In this document: positions 8,875-15,547 of the stretch, in pieces
Layout: every line of letters begins with the position of its first letter
How positions within the stretch are numbered: position 1 is the first letter of the stretch
Assembly: GCF_958445495.1 (NCBI RefSeq)
Contig: NZ_CAUCSQ010000016.1
Span: 33,437 to 97,436 of the forward strand
DNA length: 64,000 nucleotides
Reading direction: 5' to 3'
Origin: an uncultured Bacteroides sp.
GTDB taxonomy: Bacteria > Bacteroidota > Bacteroidia > Bacteroidales > Bacteroidaceae
Made by a program: the position numbers and the translations under genes
Notes under the pieces: generated by a model
The model's input: only the letters and a program-made list of their open reading frames with translations
What the model was told of the DNA's origin: nothing
Databases searched by the model: none

Positions 8875-8882
8875 CAAAGGTA
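8875..8882 (-). promoter_or_regulatory. -7 promoter box upstream of dnaG
   Basis: On the minus strand this reads TACCTTTG, an exact TAnnTTTG match, 58 bp before the chosen dnaG start codon. No convincing -33 TTTG is visible at the right distance. Confidence 0.5.
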
Positions 8883-8980
8883 CATATAAAAACAGTATTT
8901 TGTGAGAGCTTCTTTCTGTTTTTATAAAGATAATGTTTTATCGTTTTCGTAATTAGTGGAATTTATTTAGTTTTGCAATT

Positions 8981-9234
8981 GAAAGGGGCATAGCGATGCG
9001 CTTTCACATTTTAGTGGAAAATAAATAAGAAGCGTTGTGCTTCATTCTTGTTTCTGAAAACCTAGGAAATTTTCGAGAAAGTACAAGAATGGCATAGATG
9101 ATTCTCACGTCACATAGGCGTGGGTCTGCTGTCTATACATTTGTACTTTCGGGTTTTCCTAGGACCTTCAGAAACAATGGATAGCACGCAGTTCCACGCT
9201 TTTCTGTTGACTTGTCTTATGGGAGCTGTAAGAC
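8981..9234 (+). promoter_or_regulatory. Hairpin-rich leader upstream of the GT25 gene
   Basis: This 370-bp gap between dnaG and the glycosyltransferase is packed with dyads: GAAAG...CTTTC (8981-9005), GAAGC-GTTGT-GCTTC (9029-9043), a long imperfect inverted repeat of about 36 bp per arm (9050-9086 with 9141-9175, both arms containing CCTAGG), and GTCTTA...TAAGAC (9214-9234). A 31-codon open frame (9177-9272) overlaps the GT25 start in another frame. Density and order suggest a structured 5' leader or non-coding RNA. I do not recognise a known family. Confidence 0.45.
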
Positions 9235-9252
9235 GAAAATACACACTGGATA

Positions 9253-9990
9253 ATGGAAGAATCGGTTTTTAAGGAAAAAGTGCTAGTCTTGCATGTAAAG
9301 CAGGGATATGAAGACAGGGCTGAACACATTGAGAAGATGATGGCTGAATTGCACATCCCTTTCGAATACATCCTGGATGGGGATGTCAGTGACTTTACGG
9401 CAGTCATCCTGGATAAATATTTCAGAATCAACGATATGGTGAAGATGTACAACTTCCTTCCGCAAGTGTCGTGTGCATACAAGCATTTTCTGGGATATGA
9501 ACGTATTCTGGAGAATAACTGGAAGGGAGCCCTCATTTTGGAAGACGATATTATTCTGAGAAAAGATTTCACAACGGTTTTTAATAACTGTATGCATGAA
9601 TACGAAACGATGTCTGTTTCCGATATCTTTATCTCTTTTGAAGACAGTAGGCTGCGATTTGTGCCGAGAAGTCAGAGAGTGAAAGGAAAATACCTGTATA
9701 AAGGGAGTAAGGACCGTATGGCCGGTGCTTATTATATCAGCAACGGGGCAGCCCGGCGAATTATGGATTATGTGTCGGAATACAAGTGTGACCGTCCGAT
9801 AGATTTGTTGCATTCGTTATTGATTAAGCAAGAAGGCTTTCCATACTATTGGTGTCAACCGACTATTGCCACGCAAGGAAGCTTCACCGGAAAATTCCAT
9901 TCTTCTTTAAGTATAAAGGAAAAATTGGGTGCAACGGTTTTCTGGAAATTTAAGCTGGCCTATAAAAAGATGTTGTACTTTCTAAGATAG
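9253..9990 (+). CDS. Glycosyltransferase family 25 protein (LPS/surface glycan type)
   Basis: 245 residues, no membrane segment seen. Members transfer sugars during lipooligosaccharide or surface-glycan assembly. Features typical of GT25 are VLHVKQGYEDRAEHIEKMMAELHIPFEYILDGD near the N-terminus, GALILEDDIILRKDF with the acidic LEDD motif, and the late GAYYISNGAARRIMD and PIDLLHS segments. It stands alone with opposite-strand genes on both sides, so it is not part of a visible glycan cluster; the acceptor is unknown. The start at 9253 has only a weak GGAT before it. Confidence 0.85.
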   Translation: MEESVFKEKVLVLHVKQGYEDRAEHIEKMMAELHIPFEYILDGDVSDFTAVILDKYFRINDMVKMYNFLPQVSCAYKHFLGYERILENNWKGALILEDDIILRKDFTTVFNNCMHEYETMSVSDIFISFEDSRLRFVPRSQRVKGKYLYKGSKDRMAGAYYISNGAARRIMDYVSEYKCDRPIDLLHSLLIKQEGFPYYWCQPTIATQGSFTGKFHSSLSIKEKLGATVFWKFKLAYKKMLYFLR

Positions 9991-10046
9991 TGATAATAAA
10001 AAATACCGTGGCAATGAAGCAAACGGCATTTCAGTTTTTCAAGCGG

Positions 10047-10103
10047 ATTCCCTGCAAGGCTTCCTTTTTTCTTTGGGAACAGGGAGGTAACTTTGCAGGG
10101 AAT
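10047..10103. terminator. Long-loop hairpin between convergent GT25 and tyrA
   Basis: ATTCCCTGCAA (10047-10057) and TTGCAGGGAAT (10093-10103) form a perfect 11-bp stem around a 35-nt loop that itself holds partial complementarity. It lies between the 3' ends of two converging genes, consistent with bidirectional termination. Confidence 0.5.
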
Positions 10104-10130
10104 TCGTTTTATCAATGCTGAAGACTGGAT

Positions 10131-10904
10131 TTATTTAATTTTCTCCCGAATTTTTGTCAGATACTTTTTCATGCCTTCGGCATCTTTGTTTTCGATAATC
10201 TCAAGCAGGTTCTTCAACTCCGTCCGGATATTGGCTACTTGTCCCGGAGTACGCGGATTGAATAGGATTTCCTGGAGCAGGTAATCGTCCTCGCTTAGCA
10301 ACCCTTTGGCGATAGCCATGTGTTTTTTGAACGTAGTTCCCGGAGCTTCTTGGTGTTTCATAACGGCTGTGAAAACGAAAGTCGATACGAACGGGATAGA
10401 AAGCGAATAAGCTACGGTTTCGTCATGCTCGTCAAAAGTATATTCAAAAATATTCAGCCGTAGCGTCTGGTAAAGGTCTTTGAAGAAAATTTTTCCCAGA
10501 TGGTCTCCCTCGCTGATGATAATGGCGTTTTCGCTACTCAGGTTGCTGAGGCTGGCGAAAGTGGGACCGAACATCGGGTGAGTGGAGACATACCGGAAAC
10601 CGCTTTCTTCATAAAATTTCTTCAACCCGGTTTTTACGGAAGCGATGTCGCTGATGATACAGTCTTTGGGCAATACGGGCAATACTTTACGGAAAGCGTC
10701 CAACGTGTATTTCACTGTTGCGGCGTTGATAACCAGTTCCGGTTCAAAATCCTTTATCTCCTCCAATGTCGTAAACCGGTATGTGTTGTAGACGAAACGC
10801 AACTGGTGCGGATTGACGTCAAACACTGCCGTTTCATGTTGGAAGCTAAGGATATCGGTAAAGAAGGAGCCCATTTTCCCAGCTCCGAGTATTAAAATTC
10901 TCAC
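10131..10904 (-). CDS. tyrA: Prephenate dehydrogenase
   Basis: 257 residues, last gene of the aromatic operon. It oxidatively decarboxylates prephenate to 4-hydroxyphenylpyruvate for tyrosine. The N-terminal Rossmann motif ILGAGKMGSFF is intact. STHPMFGPTFASLS carries the conserved His of the active-site region, and the C-terminal half is the helical dimerisation domain. It has no chorismate mutase domain and no ACT domain, consistent with mutase activity being supplied by the DAHP synthase fusion upstream and control by the operon leader. The 90-bp gap to the preceding gene shows no promoter match. Confidence 0.9.
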   Translation of the reverse strand: MRILILGAGKMGSFFTDILSFQHETAVFDVNPHQLRFVYNTYRFTTLEEIKDFEPELVINAATVKYTLDAFRKVLPVLPKDCIISDIASVKTGLKKFYEESGFRYVSTHPMFGPTFASLSNLSSENAIIISEGDHLGKIFFKDLYQTLRLNIFEYTFDEHDETVAYSLSIPFVSTFVFTAVMKHQEAPGTTFKKHMAIAKGLLSEDDYLLQEILFNPRTPGQVANIRTELKNLLEIIENKDAEGMKKYLTKIREKIK

Positions 10905-10994
10905 GTTTATTATCTGTTTAATGGTCGATGATGGGTAGATTCAAAATTAGTGATGAATACCAATTGTCCTCATCATTTACCGGTTATCTCTCTG

Positions 10995-12056
10995 TTATTT
11001 GTTGATTATCTCCATTTGTTGCCTTACTGACTCTTCATGAATCGCTTCGAAAATTTTCTTCATAAATTCAGAGTCCATGCCGCATTGTTCTCCTTGCGCA
11101 CCGCGTTTTTCAAGGATTTCATTGTAACGTCCGGTCTGCAAGACAGTGATTCCGTGCTCCTTCTTGTAAGTACCGATTTCACGGGCTACGCGCATTCTTT
11201 TCGCTAATTCCTGGATAATGTTGTCATCACATTCGTCGATTTGCTTGCGGAGTTGCGTCAGATTCTCGGTAGACTGGGTTTCCGTACGGATGACAAGCAG
11301 GTTGAGAATATAATCCAGCACGTCTGGAGTTACCTGTTGGGAGGCATCGCTCCATGCACAATCCGGGTTACAGTGGCTTTCTATAATCAGTCCGTCGAAA
11401 TTCAAGTCCATAGCCTGTTGGCAAAGTGGTGCCACTAACTCCCGTTTTCCACCGATATGGCTTGGATCACAGAAGATAGGCAAGTCAGGAATGCGGCGGC
11501 GCAGTTCGATAGGAATGTGCCATTGGGGAAGATTCCGGTATATTTTCTTTTCATAACTGCTGAAACCGCGGTGGATGGCAGCTAGGCGTTTCAGTCCCGC
11601 GTTGTTGATACGTTCCAGAGCCCCAATCCACAATTCAAGGTCCGGGTTGACGGGATTCTTTACAAGGACAGGGATATCTACCCCTTTCAAAGCATCGGCA
11701 ATTTCCTGCACGGCAAACGGATTGGCTGTGGTGCGCGCGCCTACCCAAAGAATATCAATCCCGGCTTTCAGACATTCGTAGACATGTTTGGCTGTAGCCA
11801 CTTCGGTAGAAACATACATTCCCGTTTCCTGTTTCACTTCCTTCAACCAGGCAAGTCCGTCTACACCGACTCCTTCGAAACCTCCCGGTTTGGTGCGCGG
11901 CTTCCAGATGCCGGCACGGAATATTTTCAATCCTTTAGAAGCCAATTGCTTGGCAGTATCCATTACTTGTTCTTCTGTTTCTGCACTGCATGGGCCGGCT
12001 ATCACAATCGGTCTTTTTGTCTCGACACCCGGTAATAAAATAGATTCAAGTTCCAT
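10995..12056 (-). CDS. Bifunctional DAHP synthase / chorismate mutase
   Basis: 353 residues. The N-terminal about 260 residues are a type I-beta DAHP synthase (KDO8P-synthase-like): VIAGPCSAET, FRAGIWKPRTKPGGFEG, WVGARTTANPF, VLVKNPVNPD, AIHRGFSS and CDPSHIGGKRE. It joins phosphoenolpyruvate and erythrose 4-phosphate to start the shikimate pathway. The C-terminal about 85 residues (LTQLRKQIDECDDNIIQELAKRMRVAREIGTYKKE, then VLQTGRYNEILEKR) are an AroQ-type chorismate mutase. Such fusions are known in Bacteroidetes such as Porphyromonas. First-step and branch-point activity sit in one polypeptide inside a Phe/Tyr operon, so the mutase domain may also mediate feedback. Confidence 0.95.
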   Translation of the reverse strand: MELESILLPGVETKRPIVIAGPCSAETEEQVMDTAKQLASKGLKIFRAGIWKPRTKPGGFEGVGVDGLAWLKEVKQETGMYVSTEVATAKHVYECLKAGIDILWVGARTTANPFAVQEIADALKGVDIPVLVKNPVNPDLELWIGALERINNAGLKRLAAIHRGFSSYEKKIYRNLPQWHIPIELRRRIPDLPIFCDPSHIGGKRELVAPLCQQAMDLNFDGLIIESHCNPDCAWSDASQQVTPDVLDYILNLLVIRTETQSTENLTQLRKQIDECDDNIIQELAKRMRVAREIGTYKKEHGITVLQTGRYNEILEKRGAQGEQCGMDSEFMKKIFEAIHEESVRQQMEIINK

Positions 12057-12178
12057 ATTCTTATCTGTTTTTTATGTTCTTGTTAATTATTTGTTTCTGA
12101 TTAATCATCCGCCTCCTGAAAGAGCTCCAAGGTGTGTTTTTTTGCATACCCTTTTTCTTTCCTTTTCTCAAGAGAGGT

Positions 12179-13345
12179 TCAGTACTGTATCTTCTTTATC
12201 CTTTCCAACGCTTCCGCTAGTTTGGCATCCTTACAGCAGAGGGAAATGCGGATATACCTTGCCCCGTTGCTGCCGAAAATAAATCCCGGCGTGATAAACA
12301 CCCTCGCCTCGTGTAAGACCTTCTCCGTCAATTCTTCTACATCTTTACAGGAAGCCGGGATTTTTCCCCAGAGAAACATGCCGACCTGGTTTTTGTCATA
12401 CGTACAACCTAATGCCTCCATTATTTCTCCTGCCAGTTGACGACGGTTGCGGTAATTCCGGTTGTTGCCTTCATACCAGTCAGCCTCTGCTTCCAGGGCA
12501 GTGGCGGCCGCCAACTGCATGGCACGGAACATGCCGCTGTCGATATTGCTTTTTACTTTCAATATCCATTGTATGAATTCTGAGTTTGAGGTAAGCATGC
12601 CGATACGCCATCCCGGCATGTTGTGGCTTTTACTCATCGAGTTGAATTCGATGCAACACTCCTTGGCTCCCGGCACACTGAGAATACTGAGCGGTTGGCT
12701 GTTTAAGATAAAACTGTACGGGTTATCGTTGACAATCACGATATTTTTGCGGCGTGCGAAATCAACGAGGCGTTCATACAGATCCAAAGTCGCGTTGGCT
12801 CCCGTCGGCATATTCGGATAATTGGTCCACATCAACTTCACGCGGCTTAAATCTGCCTTCTCCAACATTTCAAAGTCAGGCATCCAGCCGTCTTCTTCTT
12901 TCAAATCGTAATTGATAACTTCCGCGCCGAGTATTTTACTCAAAGAAGTATAAGTCGGGTATCCCGGATTAGGAACCAATACCTGTTCCCCCGGATTGAC
13001 GAAAGCCAGTGTCACATGAAGGATTCCCTCTTTCGAACCGATTAACGGTTGTATTTCCGTGTCCGGGTCCAGGCTGACTCCGTACCAACGCCGATACCAT
13101 CCGGCAAAACCTTTACGGAGTTCGGGAATGCCTATGTACGGCTGGTATCCGTGTACGTTCGGGTCGTGCGCGCTGTTGCACAACGTTTCTATCGCTTCCT
13201 TGGAAGGCGGCATATCGGGGCTGCCGATTCCCAGGCTGATAACATCCTTTCCTTCCGCATTCATCCGCGCTACTTCTTTCAGCTTCTTGGAGAAGTAATA
13301 TTCGCTTACACCCGCCAGTCTGTCGGCAGGGGCTATCTTATACAT
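12179..13345 (-). CDS. PLP-dependent class I/II aminotransferase, aromatic operon
   Basis: 388 residues, fold-type I aminotransferase. The PLP-lysine region is NSMSKSHNMPGWRIGML; SLGIGSPDMPPS and NPGYPTYTSLSKILG are further family landmarks. Position in the operon suggests it aminates phenylpyruvate and hydroxyphenylpyruvate, or prephenate. Overall it also resembles LL-diaminopimelate/aspartate-type enzymes, so substrate is inferred from context. I prefer ATG 13345 over an in-frame ATG at 13363: AGAAGGA lies 8 nt before it, and it overlaps the pheA stop as ATGTATAA, a tight coupling arrangement. Confidence 0.88.
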   Translation of the reverse strand: MYKIAPADRLAGVSEYYFSKKLKEVARMNAEGKDVISLGIGSPDMPPSKEAIETLCNSAHDPNVHGYQPYIGIPELRKGFAGWYRRWYGVSLDPDTEIQPLIGSKEGILHVTLAFVNPGEQVLVPNPGYPTYTSLSKILGAEVINYDLKEEDGWMPDFEMLEKADLSRVKLMWTNYPNMPTGANATLDLYERLVDFARRKNIVIVNDNPYSFILNSQPLSILSVPGAKECCIEFNSMSKSHNMPGWRIGMLTSNSEFIQWILKVKSNIDSGMFRAMQLAAATALEAEADWYEGNNRNYRNRRQLAGEIMEALGCTYDKNQVGMFLWGKIPASCKDVEELTEKVLHEARVFITPGFIFGSNGARYIRISLCCKDAKLAEALERIKKIQY

Positions 13346-14186
13346 TTGACTTTCCTTCTGCATATTCGCCTAATATTTTAAGTTCTTTGGTTAATGGAGT
13401 AATTGCCGCGATGGATTGTTTATACCTGAGATAGTCATTGAACGCTACATCCACATAAAATTGATATTCCCATTCCCGTCCGATAATCGGCAATGACTGT
13501 ATTTTAGTCAGGTTGATGTTGTAGAATGAGAGGATGGACAAAACCTGCGACAAACTGCCCTCCGTGTGAGGGAGAGTGAACACGACGCTCGCTTTGTCGA
13601 TACCGTTCGTACGGTGCTGGCGGAATTCGTCCGCCTGCCAGGGATCGGCTACTACTAGAAAACGGGTGAAATTGTGTTTGTTTGTTTCAATGCCTTCCTG
13701 AAGAACTTTCATCCCGTAACGTTCGGCTGCCGTCTTGGAGCAGATGGCGGCATGTCCTTTCAAGTTCTCATTCTTGATAATCTCCGCGCTGCGTGCTGTG
13801 TCTTCCCCTTCCACCACTTTCAGTTGCGGGTGCTGGTTCAGGAACTCCCGGCATTGCATCAGGGCGATAGGGTGGGAGTTGACTTCGGTCAGGTCTTCCC
13901 AGCTCTCGTCGGGCAGGCAGACGAAACTATGCGAGATGCGTAGCTTGTATTCACCGATGATCTGTGTCCCGCTTTGCCTCAACAGCTCGTTGTTGTGCAG
14001 CAGGCTTCCCGCAATCGTATTCTCGATGGCTAGCATTCCGATAACCTGACTGTCTTTACGTATCGAAGTAAACACATCTTCGAAGCTGGCGCAACAGATT
14101 AATTCTATATCTTCTCCTTCGAAGTAGTTGTGTGCGGCGATATCGTGATATGAGCCGATTGTTCCTTGAATTGCTATCTTTTTCAT
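13338..14186 (-). CDS. pheA: Prephenate dehydratase with ACT domain
   Basis: 282 residues, first structural gene behind the Phe/Tyr attenuator. It converts prephenate to phenylpyruvate. The catalytic domain shows IAIQGTIGSYHDIAA, MLAIENTIAGSL and the essential NFTRFLVV (Thr-Arg-Phe) motif. A C-terminal ACT domain (about 200-270) has VVFTLPHTEGSLSQVLSILSFYNINLTKIQSLP. The position that is ESRP in classical Phe-feedback enzymes reads QSLP here, which may alter or weaken allosteric Phe binding. There is no chorismate mutase domain. It is translationally coupled to the aminotransferase. Confidence 0.95.
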   Translation of the reverse strand: MKKIAIQGTIGSYHDIAAHNYFEGEDIELICCASFEDVFTSIRKDSQVIGMLAIENTIAGSLLHNNELLRQSGTQIIGEYKLRISHSFVCLPDESWEDLTEVNSHPIALMQCREFLNQHPQLKVVEGEDTARSAEIIKNENLKGHAAICSKTAAERYGMKVLQEGIETNKHNFTRFLVVADPWQADEFRQHRTNGIDKASVVFTLPHTEGSLSQVLSILSFYNINLTKIQSLPIIGREWEYQFYVDVAFNDYLRYKQSIAAITPLTKELKILGEYAEGKSNV

Positions 14187-14205
14187 TGTTTTTAAGTTGT
14201 TATAT

Positions 14206-14240
14206 AAAAAAATCCCGCGTCCATGTCGGAGCGGGATTTA
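14206..14240 (-). terminator. Attenuator terminator hairpin in the pheA leader
   Basis: Read on the minus strand: stem AAATCCCGC (14239-14231) with GCGGGATTT (14218-14210), 12-nt loop, then a run of seven T (14212-14206, overlapping the stem end). It lies between the leader peptide and pheA, about 20 bp before the pheA ATG, where a terminator would normally make no sense unless it is conditional. Confidence 0.88.
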
Positions 14241-14305
14241 TATGATTAATTTCTCTATTTAGTCCTTAAGCATCACTGTCACTTGATACATACAAACTCC
14301 CGCTC
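14229..14305 (-). promoter_or_regulatory. Antiterminator pairing of the Phe/Tyr attenuator
   Basis: GAGCGGGA (minus strand, 14305-14298), inside the last codons of the leader ORF, is perfectly complementary to TCCCGCTC (14236-14229), which is the 5' arm of the terminator. The two pairings exclude each other. An upstream TACTTTT/AAAAGTA pairing within the leader ORF could provide the pause hairpin. Logic: stalling at Phe or Tyr codons leaves GAGCGGGA free, so the antiterminator forms and the operon is on. Translation to the stop codon covers it, so the terminator forms and the operon is off. Confidence 0.85.
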
Positions 14306-14365
14306 TACTTTTTTGCTAAAGTAAAAGTAAAAAAAGAAGTAATATGCATAAGTAAACGATTTCAT
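14279..14365 (-). CDS. Phe/Tyr-rich attenuation leader peptide of the aromatic operon
   Basis: A 28-codon ORF between the promoter and the attenuator hairpin. Residues 4-16 read FTYAYYFFFYFYF: 11 of 13 are aromatic (6 Phe and 5 Tyr), mixing TTT/TTC and TAT/TAC. The ORF then continues through SKKVEREFVCIK to a TGA at 14281-14279. Codons 20-23 (GTA GAG CGG GAG) contain the antiterminator sequence, so ribosome position directly decides which hairpin forms. This is the layout of the enterobacterial pheA and trp leaders, but it senses both products of the operon. It is too short for normal gene finders. Confidence 0.9.
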   Translation of the reverse strand: MKSFTYAYYFFFYFYFSKKVEREFVCIK

Positions 14366-14405
14366 TTCAAATCTCTGTTTTTGCTCTGATTTTTTAATTC
14401 TGGGG

Positions 14406-14435
14406 CAAAAGTAATAATTTTCTGTCAGATGCAAA
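14406..14435 (-). promoter_or_regulatory. Promoter of the aromatic amino-acid operon
   Basis: On the minus strand TTTG (14435-14432) is followed after 18 bp by TACTTTTG (14413-14406), an exact TAnnTTTG. Transcription would start near 14398, giving an untranslated stretch of about 35 nt before the leader peptide ATG. The stretch from 14440 to 14546 toward the TPR gene is AT-rich and shows no gene. Confidence 0.7.
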
Positions 14436-14546
14436 CAAAAAATGATATTTTTTTTGTTTTTTCCCCTGAAATAGATAAAAAAGCTATTCCTCGTTACAAC
14501 AATGCTTCTTGCCGGATAGCATTTTCCTGCCGTTGGATGTCTTCTC

Positions 14547-15509
14547 TCAAAAGATTCCCGGCAAAGCTTCGGGTTTGGGGCCTAAGTTCTTGAATTCCCC
14601 GTTTAGTCCGGTCTCCTCTTTCGGATTCAGTTCCAGGGATTTCTTCATATCTTCTACGGAACCCTCCTTGTCGCCGTTCAGCAGTTTGGCCCTGCCGCGT
14701 TCCTTATAGGCTTCTGCAAAGCTGGGGTTCAACTCGACAGCCTCGTCAAACAGGTTGATGGCTTCCGCCAGTTTTTTTCGGTTGATGAAGAGCTGCCCCA
14801 AATAGAGGTAAGCCTGTTCATTGAACGGATTTATCTCGGTTACCAGTTTATAATCGTTTTCCGCCTCTTCTTCCTGCCCATTGGCCTCTTTCACCTTTCC
14901 GCGCAGGAGGATGGCGGTTTCTTCTTCCGGATTCTGGGCGAGCACGGCGTCAATATCCTCCATTGTTTCTTTGTATTGCCTCATTTTCAGCAATGCTTCG
15001 GCACGCATCAGGCGGGCTTCGGTGAAGTCATCTTTCAGGGCAATCGCCTTAGTCAGATGGGCAATCGCCATCAAGCCGTCCTCCTGCCCTTTGCGTGCTT
15101 TCCCTAACAGGTAATGTGCAACGGCATTCCCTTCTTCAATGGCGATAGCCTCGCTTGCAGCCTTTTCCATTCCCTTGTAGTCTTCTTGTATGAAGCAGAC
15201 ATTGGCGAGCGTCAGGAAAGTCTGGGTGATGCCGGGTTCCATAACCGTCATTTGGTTCAGCAGTTCACGTGCCTTTTCCGTTTCGCCCGTCTGGATGTAA
15301 AGTTGGCTAAGGTATCCCATAGTTTCGAAGTCTTCCTCGATGGCAAGAGCTTCCGTGAAACATTTTACCGCATAGTCCGGACGTCCCATGCGTTGAGCGC
15401 GCAAGCCGTCGTATTTGAAGATTTCGAATCTTTTCCGGTCGTTTTTCTGTTTTTCACTTTCCGGCGTTTCCGATTTCCCGGAAAAAAAAGATTTAAAAAA
15501 GTTCGGCAT
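14547..15509 (-). CDS. Tetratricopeptide repeat protein
   Basis: 320 residues, cytosolic (no signal peptide). From about residue 30 onward it is a near-continuous array of about seven TPR units. Examples are RPDYAVKCFTEALAIEEDFETMGYLSQLYIQ, DGLMAIAHLTKAIALKDDFTEARLMRAEALLKM, EEAENDYKLVTEINPFNEQAYLYLGQLF and NLFDEAVELNPSFAEAYKERGRAKL. Such arrays form protein-binding solenoids. The N-terminus is Lys/Ser-rich and the last about 20 residues fall outside the repeat. No partner is indicated by the neighbours; recQ lies 38 bp upstream, so it is probably the third gene of a recJ-recQ-TPR transcript. Confidence 0.88.
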   Translation of the reverse strand: MPNFFKSFFSGKSETPESEKQKNDRKRFEIFKYDGLRAQRMGRPDYAVKCFTEALAIEEDFETMGYLSQLYIQTGETEKARELLNQMTVMEPGITQTFLTLANVCFIQEDYKGMEKAASEAIAIEEGNAVAHYLLGKARKGQEDGLMAIAHLTKAIALKDDFTEARLMRAEALLKMRQYKETMEDIDAVLAQNPEEETAILLRGKVKEANGQEEEAENDYKLVTEINPFNEQAYLYLGQLFINRKKLAEAINLFDEAVELNPSFAEAYKERGRAKLLNGDKEGSVEDMKKSLELNPKEETGLNGEFKNLGPKPEALPGIF

Positions 15510-15547
15510 GATATATTGTTTTTGAGTTACCTTGCAAATGTAATAAC

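Noticed and set aside
9177..9272. 31-codon ORF overlapping the GT25 start as a real gene
   Set aside because: No composition or similarity support; kept only as part of the leader observation.
14254..14294. Alternative minus-strand mini-ORF (MYQVTVMLKD) in the pheA leader
   Set aside because: Its codons are not Phe/Tyr-rich, and its start is downstream of the antiterminator arm, so it cannot explain control.
14308..14365. A shorter leader peptide ending right after the aromatic run
   Set aside because: Codon-by-codon reading shows no stop there (AAA AAA GTA GAG); the frame continues to TGA at 14281-14279, which matters for the attenuation model.
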